Below, piece after piece: positions 44,701-56,224 of a stretch of 64,000 nucleotides of DNA. The notes under the pieces were generated by a model, which worked only from the letters and a program-made list of their open reading frames with translations, did no database searches and was not told where the DNA came from. The DNA is from Gracilariopsis chorda (Eukaryota; Rhodophyta; Florideophyceae; Gracilariales; Gracilariaceae): assembly GCA_003194525.1 (NCBI GenBank), contig NBIV01000217.1:62001-126000 (forward strand), in the 5' to 3' direction. Positions within the stretch are counted from its first letter, which is position 1. Each line of letters opens with the position of its first letter. The translations under genes were made by a program, and so were the position numbers.

Positions 44701-46371
44701 GAATGCATGGAAAGGGGGGGGGCGCAGTAGCATCTCTGATGCAGTACGCCTTTAAGCAGCCCAAAGCACAGGAGGTGGTGGTCAATGCTTGTAGGGCTAA
44801 TGAGAGCGGCACGCAAAACGGGCAGCAATAAGAGCCGCAGGTGCAGAATGACATTCGTGCATACATGTGTACGCGTGTGGTGGGCACTGTCAGCGCAGCT
44901 TGGAGAATCTTTGAGTTTCGCCATGTAAACATCATACCTAAAGTACAGCGACTGGTCATTCACTTGAAGAGCGCACAGTTCTGCTCAGATGTCCAAACCA
45001 GCTCCTTTGCACATCGCACCCATCTACATTGGAGAGATACTTTGCAGGGACCAAACCATATGCAAACATCGAATACCTTTCGTACATTGAAAGGGCGCGT
45101 ATTGATCGCACACTTTCTGCCTGTGTGCTTAATCAACACGAGGAAGACAGCTCTCAGGTGCCCACAGACGACTGCGACCCGACCATGTACGTGGTAGGAA
45201 GCAAGGAAGACGAGCAGGGCGTCGCGAGTATCAGAGGTGTGTCACCGTCTGACATTGAGCTCTTTGCTCTTCGCTTGCTGCTCATGAGTCACGGCTCGAG
45301 CTCTAAAAAATATGCAAGACATTTCAACGGATAGCAGTATGAAATGTATCGTGAAACTGTGATTGCAAGCGGACTGCTCGCGGACCGATTCGAGTTTGAT
45401 ACTGCATTTCGAGAAGCAGTGCACATCTACAGCACGATCGCAGAGATACGACTTCTGGTTGTTACAATATACTATCAAGGCACGGACCCAGAGAAAGTGG
45501 CAGTCGAAAACTGGGAGGAGCTACGTAGTGACATAAATACAGGCGGTGAGCAGCAGCAGAAGCACAAATTGCATCGACGTGTGGTGAGGGCCTCAGATTG
45601 GCACAGGGGACGACTGATATGCGATCAAAGCTTCTTCTCCCAACAACTACAGCAGGATGATGCAGCATTGACTGAGACATATCGAGCTAAAATCACTCTA
45701 GACGCGCGAGTGGTGCAAAATGCATCAACTTTGCACTCAAGATACGCCACGTTAAAACCTCCCCAAAGACACGTCATTGACACCGTCATTGCCACAATGC
45801 AACAAAGACAAGCACTGCACTAGAGAACAAGCGCTCCTGGAAAGATATTCTTTGTGCAAGGATCCGCAGGAACCAGGAAGACATACGTGCCCAACCTCCT
45901 ACGCGATATCGCTGAGGTGGAAGGAATGCTTGCCAAAATTACTGCCACAACCGGCATTGCAGCATCATTGTAAAAAGGTGGCCACACTTTACATAGCCTG
46001 CTCAGACTGGATGTAGCTGATAACGACAGCACAGTCAGCACTACAGCCACTTTGTCCAAGTGCGGTCCACGATCTCAACGTGCTGAACTGCTACAGGAAA
46101 TACGACTGTTCTAGGATGAAGCATCCATGCTCTCACGAAATTTTTTGAATCATGGAAGGGCTACTCAAAGATATTCTATGCAGGGGAATGGAAACCCGCA
46201 TCTGTTTGGGGGCTTGACGATCGTTCTGTCCGGTGACTACTCCCAGCTGCTTCCAGTTGTGCCGCAAGTATATATAGAGGCTGAACCGAGTTCAAATTTG
46301 AGAGTAGTGTACAAAAATTGTAGTGCAACGCGTTCGCGGACACTTTGTCGTTCTTAAGGATCATATAATGG
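41708..46371 (+). mobile_element. Helitron, left part, degenerate
   Basis: Rolling-circle transposon remnant split by chromovirus copy B at 46372 and resuming at 54455. Order of features: repeat-rich N-terminus (41708-42650), Helitron_like_N region, Rep domain, then a PIF1-type helicase start. The 5' TC terminus was not found. Confidence 0.8.
41708..46371 (+). pseudogene. Helitron Rep/helicase gene, 5' part, with stops and frameshifts
   Basis: Begins at an ATG at 41708 (MARRGRCPSS). Recognisable blocks: a Pro/Glu-rich N-terminal segment (42054-42650), GTFPLLYP (about 43662), LLNSGPLMKMW, MGRIFLPDDLVNSAAYSKNK (43987 on), RPDLIAQLYNQYG, and the Rep HUH motif within NVPHHHFLVCL (about 44365). 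HINVE and MQYAFK follow. The YxxKY tyrosine motif has lost its first Tyr (MQYAFK). The helicase Walker A at about 45855 reads GSAGTRKT, with Arg for the usual Gly, and Walker B reads F*DEASM with a stop. The later motif LSGDYSQLLPVVP (about 46220) is intact. Multiple TAG/TAA/TGA stops and frame changes show long decay. Confidence 0.82.
41759..42011 (+). repeat. tandem 21-bp repeats encoding a seven-residue unit
   Basis: About eleven units that encode variants of GGARANS (GGTRANS, GGTSANS, RGASANS, GGARPNS). One extra base after the first unit shifts the frame, and a TGA interrupts a later unit. They form the N-terminal part of the Helitron frame. Confidence 0.8.
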
Positions 46372-46635
46372 TGTTACCGTCCGGGAGGTGGTGGCTCACT
46401 CTATGAATGCAGAGGACATTTTGGACCCTTTTACTGGTGGATTGTATTGTTGAGTATTTAGTTATGAAGTGCACGGCATTGCTGGTGGCCTGCACACGTG
46501 GATGTTAGTTGCACCCAATGTTGGGGTAATTCTAATGTTTAGTGAAAATGTTCGATAGTATTATTATAACCCACTACACACTGGCTGACCCCCACTACTT
46601 GAGCGGGAGGGCTCAGCCCAACCTTGGGGGAAGTA

Positions 46636-49124
46636 CCGTTCCTAAAAGGCTAATTTTGGACACTTTTCACGCAAAGTACGTGTAGCTTCAAAACCGTTTA
46701 CTTTCCAGCTTCACAAACTGTGGCAATCGCTTCTGCGTGGTCACTTTCACTGTCTCGGGACCTCTCAACATTCTACGACAAAAACCCCAAGTGTGACCGG
46801 CGAAACATGTTCTTCGACCAAGCCATGTTCAAAAGGCTTTCACAAGGTCGGCTTTGGAAAGTCACCAAGGCCAACTACGCGCAACACTACGTTTCCAACA
46901 ACTTCTGACGCTACGTGCATGGCCTCTAACACTCTTCTCTTTCGATCGGCCGACAACCCAGCCAACTCTCTTCGACGTATCTTTTTCGCGCTGCCAAACG
47001 CTGCCTTTGTACTACGGTTTCTGAACATGCGCACCTGTTTCTCTCTACGGAACTCATCTCGACGCTCGCGAACTTTTTCTTTCTGCATTTGTTTTGCTTG
47101 ACGTTCTTTATCTTTACGCTGTGCCTCCCGCGCGTCTTGCTTTTCCTTCTCCCGCCTTTCCGCCAATTTCTCCCTCCTTTCCTTTAACATATCTCCAACA
47201 GCTTTGTACTCCGCCGGGGTGCCACACTCAAACGGTACGGATGACGGCTTGCTGTAACCGGATGACAGGAGGAGTTCTTTTTGAGTTTGCACCGGTGTAA
47301 TAGTCTTCATGATGATGTTATGAGCGGTTTCAGCGTTCTGGAAGAGCTTTGTGAGCAACTGCAGCTTTCGTTCTACACTATAATGTCCATCAAAAATGGA
47401 ACGCGCCTTCTCACATACTTCTTTGTCCGTCCGCCGGCGCTGCACACTGCACAATCGTGACGATACCGAAGAGAGTATTTGCTCGGAAAGCGAACATTCT
47501 TCCTTTTTGACAACTTTGAAGTTGTCCGCAAATGATGGCGAAAACGGGAACAGTCCGGTAGACTCGAACGAATCCTTGATTACATGTGGTGTAATGGTTT
47601 CGTGAGCATATACAGCGCAAGCGAGGTTGAACTGTGGGGTCCGTGTCTCAGGAACTGCAGAGCGATTGAATGCATCTCGAATGTGACGAAGAGATTCCTT
47701 GAATGTCTTGTTGATCTTTCGATCACACGGTTGAAGTATGTGCGAAGTATTTGCAGGCTTTATGACAGGTAAGCACCCATTCTTCTCGCATTCCATAACC
47801 CATTTAATCCCTTTTCTGGATGAGTGGCCATCCATTGTGAGAAGGTATGATTTCTCTTTGGGAACGTGCTTCCGTACGAAATCATTAACGTGCTTAATGA
47901 AGATTTACAGGACTTGGCTTGTCATGGAACCGTTCTCGGACACCACCACCACGGCATTTTCGGGCATCCACCCTGGTCTTTGAAACTTGCTGCATATCTC
48001 CCCACTTTTTTCGTACACAGGTGGTAACGGCTCAAGCCAGCCTGACATACATTTCTTTCCAGAGACAATATAGAACGGGGGAGCCTTTTCCCCTGATGCA
48101 GAGCAGACAATAACGGCGGTGATGTGCTTGTCGACTCCCTGAACTTTGAATGCAACTTTGCAACCGCCATGCTTGGATTCCGCAGAACCATAGGCCTTCG
48201 TTGCTTTCCCCCACGTAGCATCCACCGCAGTTTCGTCCATGTTCCAAATACGTTTTGGATCCTGAAGAAGTCCGTCGTGTTGCTTCCCGAGATTCTCTAC
48301 AACGTCAAAGAACGTTTTGATGTGTTCATAGTTTTCACCTTTGATCTTGGCGTTATGCTTGGGATAGTGTGTTTTGTACGAGAGTTCCCTGTGTCGAGCA
48401 CGAAACGATCGAACAGCATCGTTGGAGGGCAGTCCATGTTTCCACCCTTTACGCCCATCTGATGCAATACGTCCCATAATGTACCGGAGAGCTTCATCGT
48501 CAACGGCAAACCCCAGTTCGGCTGCTTCGAACATGCGAGATACAATCAGTTTTTCTTCATCTGCGGACAGAATGGTGTGCCCGCCAGCCATTGAATGTGG
48601 CAAAACGGAGATGTGACGTGCGATTTATTCATGGTCCTTGGTTTGTAGAAGGTGTTTCAGGGTGTATAATAGGCTTTTGCTGAGGGATGTGTGCTTGCTG
48701 ATGTTACGAATAGAGTAATTACGTTTAACATCTTTCAGCATTGCTACTGCAAGTCCTTTCATTCTCTGCCTTTCTTGAGCAGAAGCGTATCGGCGTTTGT
48801 GTCGCAGTGTCTGACGACGCATTGAAAGAGCCATTTGATCAACGTCTGGCTGTTAGCGCTCTCAATAGCTTGAGTGGTGAGCATTTCGTTGCTCGCAAGC
48901 CTGGGGTTTGTTGTAAAATGATGTCACAGTACTTAAATATTTGTTGGCTTTGAGCGCGTCTTGTTTGAAAGTGGCGCGTTTTTCAATTCAGTCTCTTCGT
49001 CTCATTAATCCAAAACGAATGAGCTCTATGGATCTGGGAACGAACATTGTGAGCCGATGCTACGGGCTGAAGAAGCTCACTTTCCAATACTGACCCTTTT
49101 CCAAATCGAGCCTTTTAGGAACGG
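46636..49124 (-). mobile_element. pogo-like (Tc1/mariner superfamily) DNA transposon
   Basis: 2489 bp between TA dinucleotides at 46634-46635 and 49125-49126. Inverted ends read inward CCGTTCCTAAAAGGCT on both sides, and similarity continues for some bases. One transposase reading frame occupies most of the element on the minus strand. It lies inside the 5' LTR of chromovirus copy B. Confidence 0.92.
46840..48834 (-). pseudogene. pogo-like DDE transposase with two in-frame TAA codons
   Basis: A single reading frame of 664 codons starts at the ATG at 48832-48834 and is broken only by TAA at 48625-48627 and 47905-47907. The N-terminus is a helix-turn-helix DNA-binding domain (YSIRNISKHTSLSKSLLYTL). 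Then come a CENP-B-like region and the DDE catalytic core with WNMDETAVD, LLTMDGHSSRKG and the downstream PANTSHILQPCDRKINKTFK. The C-terminal part has a charged coiled coil (RKDKERQAKQMQKEK). No frameshift is present. Without the two stops the protein would be of normal pogo/Tigger length. Confidence 0.88.
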
Positions 49125-50055
49125 TACACGAACCAACCGAGTGTTCTGCTATAACTACGCACCCCTGGTGAGTGATATCCTCCTCGCGAAGTGTCACTGC
49201 CTTGTGAAGGTTTAGTTATTCGCCTTGCGGCATCTGCAGCACTACATCCTCAGTCTGCGTGTTGTTCCTGTAGTTTTTCCCTTTCTTTGGCCTACTGTTC
49301 TACAGGTATTACCACCCGGTATACCGGTGTCAGCCTCGTCTGTGGCCGTGTACTTCCATGGCTCGTGTCCACCCTGCGGCTCTCGCCACTCTCGTGTGCT
49401 TACCTACCACCGTGGAGACGTCCTATACCCACCGTGTCGTGTTCTCTACCACTTCGCGCGAGTTCTGCTACCTAGCCCTCTCTACACCCGTTGTGACGGT
49501 GATCCCCGGAGTTACGCCCGGCTCGTGCGATCAACCTGAAAGGGGCTCTACCATTTGGGCTACCCTAATAAGAAGAGGGGCCCCGAAGAACTCTGTGTGT
49601 CCTCGCTCGTTCTCGGGGGTTGCCCGACAATTGATCTCCTGACTTAGAAGTCGTGTGTGCTCGTTGCTTGCTGGTCTCTTTTTATTGAGCCTTTTTGCTT
49701 CAACGTTCCGACCTGGAGTCGTGGAGAAAACTACAGAGAATCTGGAAGGCTGTGGCCAACGAAACGTCGTGTTGGCCTCGTCATTTCTCGATTGGATTGT
49801 TGATTGCTGCGTGTTCACCCTTGTGGTATCGCCTACCACAGTGGAAAATTGGTTCCCGTCGATACGGTGTGCCGCATTGGCACTTCGCACCCCTACAATC
49901 TGGGTAGAACGACTACCGTCCAAGAGCAACGTGCCCTTCAACATGGTTGTTTCTACATTTGTCGGTTTTCAGTCATTCGTTTGAGGCGGACACACTCATT
50001 CGAAGTTACTTTGTTTGGTTGTTACCCAGTTTCCTTGCTTTATTCCGCCGCTGAC

Positions 50056-51643
50056 GATGGCGCCAGGCAAACGAACTAGTCCTTCTAAAGCTAGATCCGT
50101 GGCCCTGATTTGCCCCCGCGTCCGCGCTCTGTGCATAAGCCCTTAGTCGGAGGTGTGAAGAAACCCGGAAACCGGAAGAAGTCGTCTGATGCCCCAGTGG
50201 CTGGGCCCTCATCTGCTCCTTTGGAGGATCCTATTCAAGCTGCTGTGGCGAAGGATGCGCTCATCGTCGAGATGAAGTCCCACGTTCACACGTTGGAGGC
50301 CCGTACGGCAGTCATGAGGAGTTCTCATGCTGCTCTTGCGACTGAGGTCGATACACTTCGAATGAAGGTGGACGCCGCCCTCAATGGAGGTAAATCTGAA
50401 GATCTCCGTATTTTACGGACGGATGTCAACTCTCCTTAGAGGAGACGTTGGAAGCCACCATATGCGAGGATGATGGCGCCACTCTCGCAGCTGCGGAAGC
50501 CTCTCGTTGTGACAAGAACCGGAAGTCTGGGAAGCATCGCTGAAAAAAGAGAATTGTGGGAGAATACGATTCGGACTCGTCCCAGTCTTCTGTGCTTTCT
50601 CACCACCCTGTGGGTTTTTTTTACTTCGAACCCATCGAGTGATAGTGACCATAATCGTCGTAGAACGCGCTTGCGGCAGTCTTTATCCACCTCTGGTGTG
50701 TATCGTACCCGAGAAAAGGGGAGGTAACACGCCGGCTTGAAAGAGCTGAGGCCGACTAACCATTTGTATGAAAGGTTGTTATCCTACCGGTACTACCTTT
50801 TGAAAGATTCCAGTTTGGAGAGGATGCCCCGTGGCAAGGGTAAAGTGAAGGACTGTATTAAACGCATGTCCATCACTTTCCGTAACCAGTTTTTCACTGG
50901 GAGGATCCCACTGTGGTGCTGGATTTTCTTTCACGCTTTGTAGCGAAATCTGACATCCTCGGCATGAGTGAAGAGCAAGCTTATGTCGTCGGACCGTATT
51001 TTCTACGTGGACTTGCTGAAGATCAGTACAACTCCGTAAGAGGTTCATCGCGAGCCTCCGAAGGAGGGGTCACCTGCTGGCCTGAAGCCGTACAGTATTT
51101 TCAGTGCTCGTACAGGATGGGGACTGCTATTGAGGAAGCTATCACCGCGCTGCGGGATACGAAGCAACGCCCGAAAGAATCGGAGACTGAGTTTCCAGTT
51201 CGACCGAACAAAGCCCTCCACCGTTGTGGTAATGTTTATTCCGCTAACGAGCATTGCACAATGTTTACCAACGGATTGAATCCGGCTATTCACACGCTAG
51301 TCGCCCAAAGACGGGAGGACCGGTGGAAGACAATTTATCTTGAGTTGATTCATTACGCGAAAGTGGAAGGAGACGCATTGCGTGCACGCTCCGGAGACGG
51401 GGTTTCATCCAGGGCGCTTCAACTCGAAGGAGTGCCATCATCGGTTTCTCTGCCACTGCAGGATTTCTCTGGCCAAGAGGTGGACAATTCGCACCTGGCA
51501 CAGGCGTTCCTGGGTTTTATCCCGACCACAGAGTTGCCTTCCACATCGGAAGCCTCGTCGAAGGCGGACGACTCCGCCCTTTACGTTGAAGGCCCCCTCA
51601 TTCGCGGACCACAAGTGCCCTACGAAGCAAATCGTTACAAGTG
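50056..51643 (+). pseudogene. chromovirus copy B gag
   Basis: N-terminal frame (KKPGNRKKSSDAPVAG, 50100s) with a coiled-coil-like LEARTAVMRSSHAAL segment, then capsid frames 50737-51640 including FLSRFVAKSDILGMSEEQ, SVRGSSRASEGGVTCWPEA and NKALHRCGNVYSANEHC. Several frame changes occur, one at about 50905. No CCHC knuckle or protease motif was found after it. Confidence 0.75.
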
Positions 51644-51671
51644 ACCTGGTTGGGTTGACCCACGAACGGTA

Positions 51672-54397
51672 TCTTAGGGTGTGACTTCTGTGATCGTCAC
51701 ATCGAAGCCATCAAGCCGCGTGCGCGTGAAGTTGAAATGGAAGAAGGTTCAGTTGTACCGGTTGTTCGCTGCTCCTTACGGAGGTCTTCAGCCATTCTGG
51801 TACCACTACCCGCTTCTTTGCAGGATTCGTCACCTCCGAAGGAGTCTCCTAAACTGCGCGTTGCGCGTGGTATCGAGATTCCACCGGAATCACAGGTTTG
51901 GGTTAATTTTATCGCTGCTCCGCGTGGTCTCAGGGTTATTCAATCGTCTACCTCGTTATACAAGAAGTGTCAACTCGCGCTGGCGAACGGCGTCGTTCAG
52001 ATTTCAAACAAACACCCCTTTCGGGTTCTATTAGCCAACTTTGGCAAGAAGTCCCAGTATCTAGTAAAGAACCAAGTAACTGGTACTGTACTTCCGCACC
52101 CGACGGCGCTTATCCCTACAAAGGTGAATGCTGCCGAGCTGCTCGGGAATGTCGAAGACGAATCTGATACGTCTCACTCTAAGGAGGGGGAGAGGACCTT
52201 CTCGATTTTAAAGGCGTCAAGCACGTCTCAGACGGTGAACATCACGAGAGACTCAGAAACAAAGGCCGTTGCTACGAGCTACGATGAGGTCGACCCTGTA
52301 AGAGAGTTAGAATAATTGAATCTCAGACATATTCCGGATTCCCACCACGAGAAGTTGCGAGAGATGTAACGAAAATTTACACCAATGTGAGATGGTTCCC
52401 TCGGAGAGGTATCGACTACGGGACACAGGATTGATTTGCTACCCGGCACTAAGCCAATTGCTCAACACCCTTACAGGGCAGGCGCGAAGGCACGGGAAGA
52501 GGAAGAGTTTCAGGTCAACAAAATGCTACGCGCTGGCGTGATAGAACCGTCACAGTCTCCGTGGGCATCCCCAGTTGTAGTGGCTCCAAAACCCGATGGA
52601 TCCTGGAGTTTTTGCGTCAACTATCGTCGCTTTAACGATGTCACCGTCACAGATATGTATCCCATACCTCGTATGGACGAGTATATCGACTCGCTTGGCG
52701 ATGCAACCTGTTCTCCACGTTGGATGCGAACTGGGGCTACTTGCAAGTGCATCTTCCTCCGGAAAACCGTGATAAGACCTATTTTGCCTTTCATTCAGGG
52801 CTGTACCACTTTAAGCGTATGCCATTTGTTTTAACCAATGCACGCGCAACTTTTCAGCGTGCGTTGGACATTCTGTTGGCTCGCTACAAGTGACGGTGTT
52901 GTATAGTCCATCTTGACGATATCATCGTCTTCTCCAGCAACCTGGATGATCATCTCGAACACGCTGGGTTGATTTCGACTACGCTCCGCAATGCGGGAAT
53001 AACAATCAAGTTGAGAAAATGCAATTTCTTTACTAACTCGGTCAAGTACCTGAGGCACGTCATACGCCCTGGACGGGTACTGATCGAGGAAGCTTGCATC
53101 AAGTCACTCAAAGAGGCTAGACATCGTACAACTCAGACAAAGCAACGCTCCTTTTTAGGGCTGCGCAACGTCTATCGACGGTTTATTTCTCGCTTTGCGA
53201 AGATCGCGGGAGCACTTAACGAACTCCTTCGGAAGGGACAGCCACCAAAACTGGGACCCCTTACTTCCACGCAAGTGGAAGCTTTTGACTCTCTTAAAGA
53301 GGAAGTCGCCACAGCACCTGTGTTATAACTACCGAAAAGCGGGTTGCCATTCACCTTGGATACGGATTCGAGTGACTACCAGATCGGCTGTGCGTTATTT
53401 CAGACTAAACCCGATGGGGAGCGCAGACCAATAGGATATTGGTCTCGCACGCTCAACGTTCATGAACGGAATTACTTGGTATCCGAGAAGGAGTGTCTCG
53501 CCATAGTATGGGCCTTGCAGACGCTGCGACCATATCTTATGGGTTCACAATTTACCGTCAATACGGATCATACCACTTTGCGTTGGTAATGTCAATCACG
53601 GAATCCTCCGGTCGCTTAATGAGTTGTCGACTTCGGCTTGCCGAGTTTGACTTCGAGGTCACCTATAAGAAGGGTTGTCTCAACGCGCAGGCGGATGTTC
53701 TTTCACGTTTAGGAACGAATGTTGAAGCGCTACCCGTCGATGAAGATGATAAAGAAATCCCCTGTCTCCTCGTGGAAGAATTCTAGGAGGACCACGAACT
53801 GATTTCGGATGATATCTGTGACGATTTGCTCGGTACGGACGGTGACGACCCGGAACCCGGTGCATTAACCCCGATTACCCCTGATGATATGGTGCGAGAA
53901 CAGCAGAGAGATCCGTTCTGCACGAGGATACGCGTCCAAATTAATGGTAGTGCGAGCATCCCCTTTGGGGTCAACTCAAAAGGATACCTAGTTCCAATTG
54001 TTCGTTTATCCCACAAATTGTGGTCCCTCACTCCCTGCAATCAAGGGTTCTACATCTATCGCACTTTTCGGAGCTTACTGCCCAACCTGGTGCTAGAAGA
54101 CTGTACAAGACGTTACGTCGGAACCCACGTTAGCGTTGCATTGTTATAACACCGTCAAGGCGTGCAATCACTGTGCTCGAGAACGAGTTGAGATGCGTCG
54201 CCATGCGAAGAAAATGACTTTGTTCCCCGCACGGGCGCCTCTTGAGTTTATTGCCCTCGATATACTCGGCGAGTTTCTAAGGACTTCCCGAGGTAATCGG
54301 TTCTTGCTCGTAATCACGGGCAGGTTTTATAGGTTATTCCGGACAGTTCCGTTGAAGAAAATCAAAGCACGCACAGTTTTAGAAGCCTTCGTAAGGC
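51672..54397 (+). pseudogene. chromovirus copy B pol: RT, RNase H, start of integrase
   Basis: The linker frame 51737-52315 (PPESQVWVNFIAAPRG, YKKCQLALANGV) precedes RT. RT has AGVIEPSQSPWASPVV and DGSWSFCVNYRRFND, then frame changes, VHLDDIIVFS (YLDD with His for Tyr) and FFTNSVKYLRHVIRPGR. RNase H has TLDTDSSDYQIGCALFQ and VNTDHTTLRW. Integrase begins with ITPDDMVREQQRDPFC and ALDILGEFLRTSRGNRF and stops at about 54397. There it joins LTR-end sequence, losing the rest of the core, the GPF/Y module and the chromodomain. Confidence 0.82.
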
Positions 54398-54454
54398 AAT
54401 GGGTCCCGAACACCTCTGCATATCCTCGCCCGTTCTCGGAAGTTGCACTATACA
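54398..54454 (+). repeat. last ~57 bp of the 3' LTR of copy B
   Basis: CCTCGCCCGTTCTCGG and TTGCACTATACA resemble the end of the 5' LTR (CCTCGCTCGTTCTCGG at 49601-49616). A deletion has fused integrase to this stub. Confidence 0.7.
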
Positions 54455-55340
54455 AATAGTCTCAACGAGTCGTCATGGAAGAATGATCTGTGATCATTTT
54501 GCTCGGTTCAAATGCTGTATCTCACTGAACAAGTACGCAAAGCCAATTATCCAACATTTCCATCGCTCTTAAGTTCCATTTTGCAAACCAAAATATCCAC
54601 CAACACTTCACTACCCTTCAAATCTATCTGCAGGATGCAAAGTTCTTATGAATTTCTGTGGAAGTGGCTTACAACACGACGCAAGAAGGATTTTGATCTC
54701 ATCAAAACACTAGTTGCGTCCATATACCAGTTGCTCGATGAAACTAATGCGATAACGCTGGATATGTTTCCTGGTGAGCGCTTAACTCTTCTGTCAGCGA
54801 CCAAAGTACAAAATAATTGTGTACAGAACCCAAATTCCGACATCGCCAGTAGTATGGAATTTGAGTTTGCACATCAATATGCGCCTACTCAAATACCGCT
54901 TCATAACGTGGACTCGAAGATCGGTGTGCCTTTGGTAATTTTTCGGAACGTGCTGCATTTTGATGTGATCAACAAAAGATGTTCGTGGTTCTGCGTGATG
55001 TCCCGTTTACGATGCAAGTGACTTGATCACACGCGAACGAACAGGTGCTGGAACAAAAAGCCCTGCATTGTATAGAGTTTAAGGTTTTTTTTCGTGGACA
55101 CTCGCATGATTCAAAAAGGTTTCCTTATTCGTCTTTTTTTTGCAGCAAGCATTTAAAAAGGACAAAAAAGAGCTTCGATTTTTTGGTTGTATATGTGCAA
55201 TTGAAATATTTTTGTGCATATCAGTTGTACAAGGCATTACTGTGCGTTCGAAGTACCGACCATGTTCTTTTTCTGCATAAATCGCAGTTAACACTCCAAA
55301 GTGCGCAAACAATTTATTTCGTGCGTGTTTCCGTCTTGAA
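54455..55340 (+). pseudogene. Helitron helicase, 3' part, resuming after chromovirus copy B
   Basis: The frame at 54512-55020 contains ASIYQLLDETNAITLDMFPG and RLTLLSATKVQ, then EFAHQYAPTQIPLHNVDSKI and GVPLVIFRNV, the order found in the late motifs of Helitron PIF1-type helicases. It continues the gene truncated at 46371. A further frame to 55340 is too degenerate to assign. The CTRR 3' terminus and its hairpin were not located. Confidence 0.75.
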
Positions 55341-56224
55341 CTAGTGCTGTCTGAGTTCATTTAGTTCGTAATTTCCCCGCCAACGTAATTATATTTTATG
55401 CCCTTTTCTTTGTTCGATTTAAGCTACTGTTTTTTGTACTTTGCTTTTTATCCTTTTCTTCTTCTCACCGTTTTTGTCACTTCTCGACCACGGTGCGAAG
55501 CGCCTGAAGTGGCCAAAGGTCGCTTTCTCTTGTCCTGTTCTAACAAATATTGGTCTATAAAAGACTTCTTGCCTCGGACAAAGCAAGAAGTTTGAGGGAT
55601 GTGGTTGCGACTTCACTAAAAACAGTCCTCTTTTGATCCAGTCCACTTAGCCTCTTCAACCAGAACCAGCTTCAATCCGTTAGTCCACAAACCCTGATTG
55701 TATTAAAATACGACAAAATAATATCAAGAGTACTAAGATCGCTACACAAACGCAACCTTCCAAAAGCCGACGATTAGTTGTCGTGCCCAAAAAAGCCACT
55801 AACAGTTTCCTTCCATTCACGAAGCTCACAATCAAAGGGTTTGAACCAGTTTCCCAGTATGAGCGCCGCAACAACACGTTTGGTTGTCACCTTTTTGCGC
55901 ACTATAAAATCCTAAAGTCTGCACGGTCTTGTGTCGTTTTTGCTTCATTTCAAATCGTTTGTCTCTCCTCCCTCGTTTTCGTAATCACTCGAAGCTAATA
56001 AATCTTTCCTTTCAAAGAGACCGCAGTGAATCGCTTGCAGTAGACGGTAACGACAGCGCACGACACTGCTCAAAGCGCTTCCAAACCTCTTACAAGGATC
56101 TATACGAATCCCTGTGTGGTTTCTGCCCACATAAGCCGAAAAACCCTCTGCCTTAGCACGTAGGCTCTAAATAACTGGTAATATTGTCGTTGTGGTGGAT
56201 TGCCGAAAGTTCTCTCAGAGAAGC
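55341..56224. other. upstream region of the NB-ARC/WD40 gene
   Basis: About 880 bp without a gene. Two TATAAAA sites occur, at 55556-55562 and 55903-55909. The second is nearer and sits 316 bp before the ATG. Confidence 0.5.
55903..55909 (+). promoter_or_regulatory. TATA box candidate for the NB-ARC/WD40 gene
   Basis: TATAAAA, 316 bp before the ATG at 56225. A long 5' UTR would be implied; the alternative site at 55556 would give a longer one. Confidence 0.4.

Larger units (their letters stand above)
46372..49629 (+). repeat. 5' LTR of copy B, interrupted by the pogo-like element
   Basis: The LTR runs from TGTTACCG to TGCCCGACA. Without the 46636-49124 insert it is about 770 bp, close to copy A's 741. 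A primer-binding-like TGATCTCCTGAC follows two bases on, matching copy A's TGGTCTCCCGAG. Confidence 0.75.
46372..54454 (+). mobile_element. chromovirus copy B inside the Helitron
   Basis: Left end TGTTACCGTCC at 46372, right end TGCACTATACA at 54454. Flanking 5-mers are AATGG (46367-46371) and AATAG (54455-54459), a target duplication with one mutated base. The Helitron helicase gene resumes just after. Internal genes are gag, RT, RNase H and the start of integrase, then an abrupt join into the last bases of the 3' LTR. A pogo-like element interrupts the 5' LTR. Same family as copy A. Confidence 0.88.

Noticed and set aside
56192..56224. GTG start 11 codons before the NB-ARC ATG
   Set aside because: Nuclear genes start at ATG; the ATG at 56225 has a good context.
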